Under the pieces are notes generated by a model that was not told where the DNA came from, did no database searches, and saw only the letters and a list, made by a program, of their open reading frames with translations. A DNA stretch of 64,000 bases from Hemerocallis citrina (Eukaryota; Streptophyta; Magnoliopsida; Asparagales; Asphodelaceae): positions 140,944,461 to 141,008,460 of the forward strand of contig CM030361.1 of assembly GCA_017893485.1 (NCBI GenBank), written 5' to 3'. Positions 23,219-33,660 of the stretch are shown here, piece by piece (the stretch's first letter is position 1; every line of letters starts with the position of its first letter). A program made the position numbers and the translations under genes.

Positions 23219-24535
23219 CCATCTCACCCCCATGTCTTGCTGAAGACTTAAAACTTAGTGCTTCTTGGGAGGCAACCCATGTTTTATTTTATTGCATTTA
23301 GTTTTGATTTATCTTTTAGTTTATTTTATTTTGATTTTTTGATTTTATCTTGTAGGATTGCACAAATTTTGAAAGTCGCCAGGCGGAGCTATTTTGAACA
23401 CCTTCACTGATGGCTGTTTTTGAGCAGTATGGAGTCAGAATCTGGAAAAGTGATTCAAAGAGAAGTTGTAGACAATTGTCTTAGCTTTCCAGCAAAAAAC
23501 AATCAGCCCATTTCGACATCTACAGCTCCAGATATCGCCAAAATACTGAACGTCGCGCGTGCAGAAATTTAAAGACGAATCAGGGGAGAAATTCTAAACT
23601 TTTTGCATTCTTTTTGTTTTTCTTTTTCCTTTCCCATTGAGGACAATGTGATATTCAAGTTTGGGGGGAAGGTTTACAAAAAAAAAAATTATTTTTATTA
23701 TTTTTGAAAAGAAAAACAAAACAAAAGGATTACAATTAGGCTCACCATTACACTTTTGACTTCTTTATTGTGATAAGCATTAAACAATTTTTTTGGTATA
23801 AACAATTTTTTTTTATAAAGCAATATTAAGCATACTTATTTACTTTAGGATTATTGAGTTTCAAAATTCCTTACAAAATTGTGTGGGTCATGCTATTATA
23901 CATAAAAGACAAATGTGATGTTTTTTCTCGTGATTATCCCCTTTAATCTAGTCCTAAATAGAGTTTAAGTAAATAGAGTAATAATGAAAGAAAAAAAATG
24001 TTTATGAATAAAGTCAATCTACTCCAATGTTTTGAGTTTTTTAGTAACTAGGGGTATTCATCACAAATGTCTACACTTACGTAGAACGGCAACTTGAAAT
24101 ATGAGTATGCAAAGCACTTTAAGTTTGTCACTTGTTGAGTAACCGGGTGAATTCATCAAAAATGTTTTGCATTCGCGTCAAAAGGCAAGTGACAACTTAG
24201 AGAAGAGACGGAAAAAAAAAAAAAACACTCTAGTTTGCTACTCGGTTTGTAGTAGAGAGAAGGGATAATCACAAATTGAGTTGTTGCATACTATAATTAC
24301 ATTAATTGCATGACAAATGCGATTGGGTTGGGAATTATGAATAAATAATTGCACTGGAGAAAGTGGGTATGCTTATTTTTACTTTATTTGCAATTGTTTA
24401 TATTTTTAATTGCAATTTTGATGCTTGCATGATGAGATCTCTTTGTGTGATGGGTTGAGTCCACTATTATTATTCCCTTGTTCATGATTCTAATTTTTGC
24501 TCGAAGACAAGAAAAATCTTAAGTTTGGAGGTATT
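23219..24535 (+). other. Element C 3' non-coding region
   Basis: No ORF is seen. It carries GAGGACAATGTGATATTCAA followed by GTTTGGGGGGAAGG (about 23638-23672), a purine-rich signature common after the coding part of Athila elements. A second purine-rich run AAGTTTGGAGGT lies just before the 3' LTR and is the likely polypurine tract. Confidence 0.7.
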
Positions 24536-26215
24536 TGATGTGTCGAATTTATATACAAATATTTGTACTCATTTACCTATTAAAATGACTTGTTTTCGCT
24601 GATATTGTCTATAATTCATCTTATTTCTATATGATTTCATTTAATTAATTATTTTTGAAGAAATAATATTTTTGATGCAAAAAGTGAAGAATTGTGGAAA
24701 AAATAAACAAACAAAGTAAAATAATTAATTTATCGATTTTATTGTTTTGTTGAGTTAAAATTACGACAAATAAATTTTAAAATGATTTTTATACGCTAAT
24801 ATGATATAAATTAGTTTAATTAATTTTAAACTAATTTAATTTATTTTATTTAAAACATCCTAATTTTTGGTATTATTTTGTGTATGCAGAAGCACGTGGT
24901 GGGCAGAAAAGGAAGAAAAGAAAGAAAGAGAAAGAAATAAATTCAGATCAATTAAAGGAAGGAAATAAAGAAAGAGTGTGGATTTTTCTGCAAAAAGTGC
25001 AAACCCTAACTCTCTTCCCGTCTCTATAAATACAAGCAAAGGGAGAGAGTACAATTCAAGAGGTGACGGCTGAAATCAATCATATCAAACAAATAAATAA
25101 AAAGAGAGTCTCTCTCTCTTGTCTCCTAGCGCATGCACGGACGAAGCATACAGGACGAAACCCTACGCGACCCCTTCTTCCTCTTTTCCTGAAGTGCACG
25201 CACGCAATCCAAGGCCTCTGACTGACGTGAACCCAGACTGACTTTGACAGCGCGCGCGGTTCCCGAGGTGTGCTGACGTGGCAGCTTCCTCTTCTTCTGC
25301 TGACAGACAGCGCTGAGTTCGACAGCGCACGCGGGTTTTGAGGACTCTGACGTGGCGCCTCTGGTTTTGGGACACGCGGCCCGACAACGACAGTGTGACA
25401 GACTGATGCGTTGATGTGACGGCGCGTGACAGCAACACTTTTGGCTCCGACTTTTGAGACAGAAAAGTGGTTTGAATTAAATTTTGTATTCTTTTATCTT
25501 TTCTTCTCTATATTTTTTGATGCAATCCCAAACAAATATGAACTGAATTTATTGTTCTAGAGGCTAAGGTGTAGCCAAGTTTTGTAGAACACAAATTTTT
25601 AATTCCTTATTATTACTCTATTTTTCCTGATTGTGTTTTAATTTTTATTATTTATGCGTACAACATGGTGGATAGACATTTGTATGATTTTTCAAATCAT
25701 AAAGATACCGAACAGGTAATTTGTGATTAATAAAAATTAACACCGTATATTGGAGGACGTGACCATTAAGAAATCTAATTTCTCAATTAATAATTTGATG
25801 GATAGACAAAGAGTTAGTTGGGAATAATTTTTAGACTACGTTGATAGAGTGGTTAATATCTTTAAGATTTTGGTCTACAGTTTGGGAAAGATAATAATTT
25901 TATTTATAAGGAATAATAATTTGTGTGTGTGTTAAACGAGGTGAACCAAGAGCCCTAGAACTAATTTTACCATTAAACAAAGTACAAGAGCTTCATAGTT
26001 TCACAGCCCTCTGCCTCTTCACCAATTTAGTTAAATTTATTTAGATTAAGTTAATTTAGTTATTTTTATCCTTAATTAAATTCAATCTTCCAAATAGTGA
26101 TTCATCTAGTGATATCGGTACTCAGTAAAATATCTAGTCCCTATGGGTTCGACACTCTACTCATCTATCTATATTACTTGTGCAATTTTGTACACTTGCA
26201 AATATTCAAACACCA
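24536..26215 (+). repeat. Element C 3' LTR
   Basis: Same length and ends as the 5' LTR, with about 30 substitutions and a few single-base indels by eye. It ends at CACCA and is followed by the CCCAG duplication and the resumed LINE. Confidence 0.95.
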
Positions 26216-26220
26216 CCCAG

Positions 26221-27411
26221 CGCATTTGATCTGGGCCTTGAGCGCACATCACCCCATTATGTGTAATGTGTGTTTGCAGTTTATTCAGTCGCTGCTGTAA
26301 CCCTGGGCTAAGAGGTCCTCGAAAAGACAGTTTCCAATTGCCCCTCTTCCATGTCTTGGCCACTGAAACGTTCGGGCGAGTTGTCTTCTCATACAAATCT
26401 GGAAAAGTCTCCTTAAGGGTATGGGCACCACACCATTTGTCCCACAAGAATCTGGTGGACCATCCGTTACCAATAGTCAATGTAACTGCTGAGTTGAAAG
26501 GCCTGCTTGCTTTGGTAATCCCTTTCCAGAAGCAAGAAACTCTAGACCCTACCCGGAAGCCCAAACTTCTCGTACCTTTCCCCCTAAGGTATGGTTGAAT
26601 GAAGTCCTTTCATCCTTCCCCGCTGTTGTGGAAGAACTTCCACCATCATTTTCCCAATAGGGCAAGGTTCATATCTCTTAAGTCGATGATGCCTAGCCCT
26701 CCGTATTTCTTCTTCATGCATGCAATACCCCACTTGATCAGGTGGTATCCCCTCCTATTCGAGTCCGCTCTTTCCACAGAAATCGCTTTTGGATTTGGCC
26801 AATCCTTTGGATTACCCATTTAGGCAGCTCAAAAATCGACTTGTAGTAAATGGGCAGATTAGACAACACCGGGTTGATAAGTACCACTCTACCCCCAAGG
26901 GAAAGCGATTTTCCTTTCCATCCAGACAATCTGTCCTCCACCCTGTCTATGATAGGTAGCCAGTCCGTCTTGGTAAGCTTCCCTGGTCTGAGCGAGAGCC
27001 CTAAATATTTGATTGGAAACTCATCTTTCAAACAGTTTAATATGGTAGCATGGTCCTGTGCTTCTACATCGGAAAGTGCAATTGGAATCAAAGCACTCTT
27101 GTGGAAATTAATCCTGAGACCTGACTAGAATTCAAAACAGTAGAGGGCCCCTTTAAAGTAGACAGTTTCTGACCTGTTCCCGTTACCAAAGAGTAGGGTG
27201 TCATCAGCATACTGAAGAATCGTGTACCCTTGGTTAGAGGTGTTGCTAGCCACGGGCTTTATCTAACCTTTTCTCCGACAGTTATCTAGCATGCCCCTCA
27301 GAACATCCGCTACGATATTGAATAGAAGAGGTGACAGGGGATCCCCCTGCCGAAGTCCCTTCTTGCACGAAAACGGTAGACCCGGCCGTGAACTTTTATA
27401 ACTTGTCCCTT
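26221..27411 (-). pseudogene. LINE ORF2 reverse transcriptase fragment (5'-truncated)
   Basis: On the minus strand, the frame near 27350 reads LRQGDPLSPLLFNIVADVL, the hallmark RT block of L1-type LINEs. Further down come FPIKYLGLSLRPG, LSGWKGKSLSLGGRVVLI and KWVIQRIGQIQKRFLW. The later frame at 26564-26221 (GNGWSTRFLWDKW) links to the zf-RVT domain beyond element C. Several frameshifts and stops (near 27124, 26737, 26600) break it. The N-terminal endonuclease is absent because the copy is 5'-truncated. Confidence 0.9.
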
Positions 27412-27697
27412 AAATGTAATTGTTACATGGACTTTTTTTGTATTGGGCAGTTTGATCCTGAATTTATAACTTGTTCCAGATCTGATTTATTTGAGATTTA
27501 TTTATGTTGTTTCTAGTAAATTCTGTTGGTTATATTAATTTATTCATGAATGCGTGGTTGATTTCTCCTTATTTATTCTTGTTTATTCCTGTGAAATGTG
27601 GTAAAGATCCTTATAGCTTATGAATGGTGAAAGTCATTCGCTGGACTTAGGCACGTATCCATATTTCGTATTCCTTTTTGGGAAGCGGGGCATGACA
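27412..27697 (+). mobile_element. Old divergent LTR, segment 3 (3' end)
   Basis: This begins with the second copy of the LINE duplication and ends TTTTTGGGAAGCGGGGCATG then ACA at 27697, the standard end of the family. No Met primer site follows, so this is a solo LTR or a 3' LTR. Confidence 0.75.
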
Positions 27698-28040
27698 GAT
27701 ATATGCAGTGAACAAGCCATCTTTCAAATAATGCTCTTATTGTCTTTGGATTTACTGATGTGAGTGCAATTGCTTTGTTCATATGTTGCTGAAAATTTGT
27801 TCTAATAAATTGATTGAGCTGGGTGATCTAACATAATTTCATGATATATTGGAAAAATAAATCCTTCTTTGAATATTTTGGTGGATCTAAGAGTAAACTC
27901 TCTTCGTAGACGGTTGTATGGATGTGGAGCTTTCCTCTTGTGTGGGCATTTTTGTGAGTTCACACGTATTTTGTAGGTTTATAGGTTAACTCCCTTTACT
28001 CATTTTCTCAATATGTTCTGAATTTATGTGGTGGTAAAAT
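27698..28040. other. Unassigned AT-rich stretch, possibly 3' part of the viral relic
   Basis: No convincing ORF is present. Minus-strand frames carry a short MPTQEESSTSIQPSTKRVYS just after the RNase H region, which could start a further viral ORF, but there is not enough to name it. Confidence 0.3.
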
Positions 28041-28640
28041 AAACTCTGAAACCCGCATATTTGCAATTGTAATTGGTTAAATGCTCCTTTTATTTGCTCC
28101 GCAATTTCCTTGATGAAAATTATATCCTTTTCTATTTGCTTAACTCTATTTTTGATCCTACAAAAGCAAAATTTTTAGTTTCTTTATCCACTAGAATGTT
28201 ATCTTTTCCTTTTATATTTTCTATCATAAAATCATAATGTGCTAGATCCATCAGCCATCTTATTAATCTTTTATTTGCAATGGTTGGATCTATTATTTTG
28301 TTATCCAAGTTTTTTCTTTGGTATTTTATCTTCTTACTGTGAATTTTTTATGTATTATGAATAACTCAAACTTTTTAATGCTTTTAAAATTGCTAATAAT
28401 TCTTTTTTTCCTTTATGTGATAATTCTGTTTTGTTTATGTAAATGATCCACTAATATATCTGGCTAGCCTTCTTTTTCATTCTTTTCTATCAATTTTAAT
28501 ATTTCTCCCCAATTATTTTTACTTGCATCTGTTCATATGATCCATGTACATTTTTTAACAGGTAATCTTAGTTTATTTAATTCTAAAGTTTGTTGTTTTA
28601 ATATTGTAAGTTTTTCTTCATCCTCTGGCCCATTCCCATT
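28041..28640 (-). pseudogene. Viral RNase H relic
   Basis: On the minus strand, a frame near 28535 reads DASKNNWGEIL, the first-Asp block of caulimovirid RNase H. It is followed by KGKKELLAILKAL near 28410 and, at about 28210-28260, a WLMDLAHYDF and IKGKDNILVD type ending. Stops and frame changes are frequent. It follows the RT directly, as in pararetroviral Pol. Confidence 0.72.
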
Positions 28641-29344
28641 TCTTGAACTTTTTAAGTTTTTGTTGTAGCCAATTTAATTTTGCCGATAAATTTGGTATAT
28701 ATCATCTTTTTTGATTTAGTAGTCCAATTATGCCTGTTCTTCTCTTTTTTCTTTTAAGACATTTGAAAATGTATTTACTTTTTTTGCAATATGTGGCTGT
28801 AGTTCTAATCCTTCATGTGATTTTTTTGTTCCTAAGAATTAAATCGCTATTTAAATAACTCCATTTTCTTTTTTTGATAATATAATTCCTGTATTATTGA
28901 CTATTTCTATGAACTTTTGTAATGTTCTTTATGTTGTTCTTCGTTTTCGGATCCTATTAGAATATCATCTGCATATACAAGTATAAAATTATTATATTTT
29001 TCAAATATTTTATCCATATATCTTGAAATACACTTGAACTATTTTTATATCTGAAGGGTAATACGTTCTATTCATAAATTCCTTGTGGTGTGCTGAATGT
29101 TGTTAATTGATTTGATTCCTTTGTTCGTTTTACAGGGTAAAACCTTGATTTGTAATCAAATTTTGAGTATATTTTTCTTGTTCTTACTGTGTTTGGTACA
29201 ACCATTATAGATTTACCTATTTTTTCTGAGTGTTTCCTTACTATGAATGTTGGTGATGAATGTGGACTTTGTGATTTTCTTATATATTTATTTTCTATTA
29301 GTTCTTTTATATGTATTTCGAAATTTTCTGAATCTGTTGGAGTA
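28641..29344 (-). pseudogene. Viral reverse transcriptase relic
   Basis: The minus frame starts TDSENFEIHIKELIENKYI and SQSPHSSPTFIV, the caulimovirid RT entry block, and continues into FSTPQGIYE. The catalytic YADD box is intact at 28965-28976, in the context FILVYADDILIG. A TAG stop after GIYE, frameshifts and a Helitron at the N-terminal side show that it is inactive. The frame 29460-29068 includes some Helitron-derived residues at its start. Confidence 0.82.
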
Positions 29345-29883
29345 CTAGATTTGCCCGTGGACACGTGCCTACGGCACGTCTTCAGAATGATAAAGCATAT
29401 GAAAAACCTTGTAAATAGTAAAACAACAATTATGTAGCTCAAGTTTGAATAATATGACAATAATTAGTTGTAAATAAAAGTCTATGTTTCCATTAGTATA
29501 TGTTTAAAAATAAATATAAATGACGGTATAAAATCCAACGTCTTAGAATTTTGAGGGTGGAAAATAATGAAATTTAACTATTGAAGTTATATTTGATATT
29601 TTCAATGTAACATGAACAATAAAAACACATAAAAAATCTGAAAATTTACCAACCTGAAATCTGAAAATCTAAAATTCTGAGTAAATAGAGAGAGAATGAG
29701 AGAGAGAGAGAGAGATAAACAAATATATGAGTTTTTTTTCAGGGAGGGGGGTTTGAATTTGAGTTTTGGAGTTTGAAATTTAGGGGGGAAAAATGTGTTT
29801 GGAAAGGTTAGATCTAAGCCTTTGATTTTGGGAGGATTGAATGAGAGCCACTTGATAGCTTTCTTTGTATTTTATTATATAGA
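29345..29883 (-). mobile_element. Non-autonomous Helitron, copy 1
   Basis: On the minus strand it starts TCTATATAATAAAATACAAA (29883) and ends in a hairpin (ACGTGCC-GTA-GGCACGT, 29363-29379) followed 14 bases later by CTAG (29345-29348). The flanks are A before and T after, as expected for Helitron insertion between A and T. The 539-bp element contains a GA microsatellite and no ORF. It lies between the viral protease and RT. Confidence 0.85.
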
Positions 29884-31475
29884 TGCCTTATAGGTTTAAC
29901 TTTAATTACTTTGTCGTTACCTATTAGCTCTATATGAGCAGTGAATTTACTTAAGTGTCATTTTGCTAAGGAATCTTCTCCATGTAGATCTTTTTTTTTT
30001 TTTTTTTTTTTTTGGTAAAATTTCTTGTGTAATTATTTTTTGGACTTGTTGTATGCTAGCTTTATTTGGTAAATATTGGTGTTCACCACGCTGAGCTGAA
30101 GAAACTCTGATATATGGTAAGTCTGTCCTAGAATAAGGTTGTGTTATTCTAGTTGCTATCGCTTGGTGTATACAAGGTGTTGTAAATATAATTGTTTTGT
30201 GTGATATAGTCATAAGATAGTATAATCATTTCCTACTTGTATCGTAACATTTTCTTGATACTTGTCAAGTATAATAGTTTGTCATGTCAATCAAGTTATT
30301 GTTAATTTTATTATTTTCATCTCTTTTCTATTTTGGTAGTATATTTTCACTGTACAAGCTTGTGCCTGCTTTAGTGTCTATTAAATTATGATAGTTTCTT
30401 GATTTGTATCCTTTGTAGATAAATTCTGTCAGTATGTAGAATTTATTTTTTGTTTCACTTAATGGATTCTTTTTGGCAATATTCTATTTATTACTATACT
30501 TTCATTATTGTTATTGTTATTTTTTCTTCTTGTACTGAGTACGGTTGTACTGATGTAAGAAAATCAGTTTCTAATAACATTTCATTAGCATTAACGTCAC
30601 AGTCTACATGTAGATGTAATAGAATTTCATTTCTACTTTTTATTCTTAATGGTAATACTATTTTGTGGACAATTACACGTTTATTGTTATAGTAATCTAA
30701 ATAGTAATATGGGTTTTCTAATGATATTTATTTTTATTGTTTAACGTGTGAATTAGTAGTTCAAGTATCTACTAGAGATATTTGCTTGTTCCATTTACCA
30801 TATTCATAATATTCTATTTGTATCATAAATTGATTATTATTTTGGTTATCTAATGTATTTATCATTGGTATTAGTTTGAATGTCTGTTGGTTGTATTTTA
30901 TTGATAATGATCTTTTTCCAAACTTTATTTGTAGTGTTTTTCCTTTTGCTATATCTTTTCCTTTGTCAAAATAAGATTCTATATAATTTGGTATGGTCCT
31001 TTCAGGGTTTCTCTAGCTGATTTGTATCTTATAATTTTTCAGAATAGTGGTTCTATTTTAAAGTTATTAGTATTTTTTTTTTTCATGCTTACTTGTAAAA
31101 GTATAAATATTTATTATTTGTATACTCATAACCTTACTCTTCTCTATCATTTCTATTCCTGATCATCTGTGATACATGACTAAACTTTGGTCCTTATTTT
31201 TTTTTGCAATGCTTATAGAGAAATTAGGTTTTATTGTAAATTATATTTTTTGGTACATTATGTTTCTTTGTACTATTCCTATTAAGGTATCTTGTGTAAT
31301 TGATATCATTCTATCATCCATTAAGTATATTTCTAAGAGTGTATTTATTTCTTAGTTAAAATAAGCTTTTATTACTATTTTTATTCCTCCGAAATGTATG
31401 TGCCTTAATGTCTTTCTCCTTTTCTCACTTATTTTTTCAATTTCTTGTCTTATTATTTTTCCTGTTATCAATGTA
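29884..31475 (-). pseudogene. Duplicated viral protease and movement-protein region (copy 1)
   Basis: The protease signature LIDTKAGTS is at about 30361-30385. The movement-protein end corresponds to 32938-33658 in copy 2 but has more stops (TAG near 31353, among others). A T run at 29988-30013 (minus A run) lies in the linker toward the RT. It is a decayed copy with no intact frame over about 90 codons. Confidence 0.75.
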
Positions 31476-32013
31476 CTAGACTTGCCCGTGGACACGTGCC
31501 TACGTCACGTCTTTGGAACGATACAGCATATGAAAAACATTGTAAACAGTAAAACAGCAATTATGTAGCTCAAGTTTGAATAATATGACAATAATTAGTT
31601 GTAAATAAAAGTCTATGTTTCCATTGGTATATGTTGAAAAATAATTATAAATGAGGGTATAAAATCCAACTTCTTAGAATTTTGAGGGTGGAAAATAATG
31701 TAATTTAACTATTGAAGATATATTTGATATTTTCCATATAACATGAACAATAAAAAAATATAAAAAATCTGAAAATTTACAAACCTGAAAATCTGAAAAT
31801 CTAAAATTCTGAGTAAATAGAGAGAGAATGAGAGAGAGAGAGAGATAAATAAATAAATGAGTTTTTTTTTGGGGGTGGGGGGTTTGAATTTGAGTTTTGG
31901 GGTTTGAAATTTTGGGGGGAAAATGTGTTTTGTAGGGTTAGATCTGAGCCTTTGATTTTGGGAGGATTGAATGAGAGCCACTTGATAGCTTTCTTTGTAT
32001 TTTATTATATAGA
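31476..32013 (-). mobile_element. Non-autonomous Helitron, copy 2
   Basis: 538 bp, with the same ends and A/T flanks as copy 1. Its terminal hairpin has one mismatch (minus ACGTGACGTAGGCACGT). The identical insertion context on the protease side shows that it arose by the tandem duplication, not by a second transposition. Confidence 0.83.
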
Positions 32014-32700
32014 TGCCTTATAGGTTTAACTTTAATTACTTTGTCTTTATCTATTAGCTCTATATGAGCAGTGAATTTACTTAAGTGTCATTTTGCTGGG
32101 GGGTCTTCTCCACATAGATCCTTTTTTTGTTTTTTTTTTGTTTTTTTGTTTTTTTGTTTTTTTTTGTTTTGTGTGTGTAAAATTTCTTGTGTAATTGTTT
32201 TTTGGAATTTTTGTATGCTAGCTTTACTTAGTAAATATTGGTGTTCACCATGCTGAGCTGAAGAAACTCTGATATGTGGTAAGTCTGTCCTAGAATAAGG
32301 TTGTGTTATTCTAGTTGCTATCGCTTTGTGTTTACAAGGTGTTGTAAATATAATTGTTTTGTGTGATATAGTCATAAGATAGTATAGTCGTTTCCTACTT
32401 GTATCGTAACATTTTCTTGATACTTGTCAAGTATAATGGTTTGTCATGTCAATCAAGTTATTGTTATTTTTATTATTTTCATCTCTTTTCTATTTTAGTA
32501 GTATATTTTCACGGCACATGCTTGTGCCTGCTTTAGTGTCTATTAAATTATGATAGCTTCTTGATTTGTATCCTTTGTATATAAATTCTGTTAGTATGTA
32601 CTATTTATTTTTTATTGCACTTAATGGATTAATTTTGGCAATATTCTATTTATTACTATACTTTCATTATTGTTATTGTTATTTTTTCTTCTTGTACTGA
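32014..32700 (-). pseudogene. Viral aspartic protease relic (copy 2)
   Basis: The minus strand reads LIDTKAGTSMC at about 32520-32550, where retroviral-type proteases have D-T/S-G. Lys replaces the Gly in both duplicated copies, so the change is older than the duplication or normal for this lineage. Flanking residues resemble caulimovirid polyprotein. A T/G tract at 32120-32175 lies in the linker, and the Helitron cuts off the RT. Confidence 0.65.
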
Positions 32701-32937
32701 GTTCGGTTGTACTGATGTAAGAAAGTCAGTTTCTAATAACATTTCATTAGCATTAACCTTAGGGTCTACATGTAGATGTAATAGAATTGCATTTCTACTT
32801 TTTATTCTTAATGGTAATACTATTTTGTGGATAATTACATGTTTATTGTTATAGTAATCTAAATAGTAATATGGGTTTTCTAATGATATTTATTTTGTTG
32901 TTTTTATATTTGTTTGTTTAACGTGTGAATTTGTAGT

Positions 32938-33660
32938 TCATGTATCTACTAGAGATATTTGTTTGTTCCATTTACCATTTTCATAATATTCTATTTGTAT
33001 CATAAATTGATTATTATTTTGGTTATCTAATGTATTTATCATTGGTATTAGTTTGAATGTCTGTTGGTTGTATTTTATTGATAATGATCTTTTTCCAAAC
33101 TTTATTTGTAGTGTTTTTCCTTTTGCTATATCTTTTCCTTTGTTAAAATAAAATTCTATATAATTTGGTATGGTCATTTCAGGGTTTTCTCTAGGTGATT
33201 TGTATCTTATAATTTTTCAGAATAGTGGTTCTATTTTAAAGTTATTAGTATTTTTGTTTTTTTTCTTCATGCTTACTTGTAAAAGCATAAATATTTATTA
33301 TTTGGATACTCATAACCTTACTCTTCTTTATCATTTCTATTCCTGATCATTTCTGATACATGACTAATCTTTGGTCCTTATTTTTTTTGCAATGCTTATG
33401 GAGAAATTAGGTTTTATTGTAAATTTTATTTTTTGGTACATTATGTTTCTTTGTACTATTCCTATTAAGGTATCTTGTGTAATTGATATCATTCTATCAT
33501 CCATTAAGTATATTTCTAAGAGTGTATTTATTTCTTCCTTAAAATAAGCTTTTATTATTATTTTTACTGCTCCGAAATGTATGTGCCGTAATGTCTTTCT
33601 CGTTTTCTCACTTAATTTTTCGATTTCTTGTCTTATTAATTTTCCTGTTATCAATGTATT
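32938..33660 (-). pseudogene. Viral movement protein relic (30K superfamily)
   Basis: The minus frame 33654-33364 reads HIHFGAVKIIIKAYFKEEI, then EIYLMDDRMISI and IMYQKIKFTIKPNFSISIA, which match the core of caulimovirid movement proteins, with the conserved Asp in the LMDDR block. A later frame (33177-32938) carries the downstream part (YIEFYFNKGKDIAKGKTLQI). Frameshifts lie near 33364 and 33200. In the virus this protein modifies plasmodesmata. Here it is broken, and its 3' part is duplicated at 29884-31475. Confidence 0.78.

Larger units (their letters stand above)
19598..26215 (+). mobile_element. Element C: young gag-only Athila-type retrotransposon
   Basis: LTRs of 1680 bp (19598-21277 and 24536-26215) flank a primer site of the Athila/Calypso type, one long gag ORF and about 1.3 kb of non-coding 3' sequence. 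The target duplication CCCAG is at 19593-19597 and 26216-26220, inside the LINE. There is no protease, RT, RNase H or integrase, so it must depend on a partner for movement (a TR-GAG-like arrangement). By eye the LTRs differ at about 30 positions (about 2%), making it among the youngest insertions visible here. Confidence 0.93.
18718..27411 (-). mobile_element. 5'-truncated LINE (L1-type), split by element C
   Basis: A minus-strand LINE of about 2.07 kb remains after removing element C: 26221-27411 plus 18718-19597. It ends in a short poly(A) (T run at 18716-18723) and has a 13-bp target duplication AAATGTAATTGTT at 18705-18717 and 27412-27424. The 5' truncation falls inside the reverse transcriptase, as is usual for target-primed insertion. 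It lies within the old LTR. Confidence 0.9.
29345..31475 (-). repeat. Tandem duplication of viral relic plus Helitron, copy 1
   Basis: This 2131-bp unit is repeated in the same direction at 31476-33658. It holds the Helitron, a protease segment and the 3' part of the movement-protein region. Both units start exactly at the Helitron CTAG and end at TCAATGTA. Small indels and point differences separate them, including a pure T run here against a T/G tract in copy 2. Confidence 0.88.
31476..33658 (-). repeat. Tandem duplication of viral relic plus Helitron, copy 2
   Basis: 2183 bp, the better-preserved unit. It runs from the Helitron CTAG to TCAATGTA. To the right, the virus sequence continues without a break toward the coat-protein region. 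Confidence 0.88.

Noticed and set aside
31476..32013. Second independent Helitron transposition
   Set aside because: The flank on the protease side is identical in both copies, so the copy is part of the tandem duplication.
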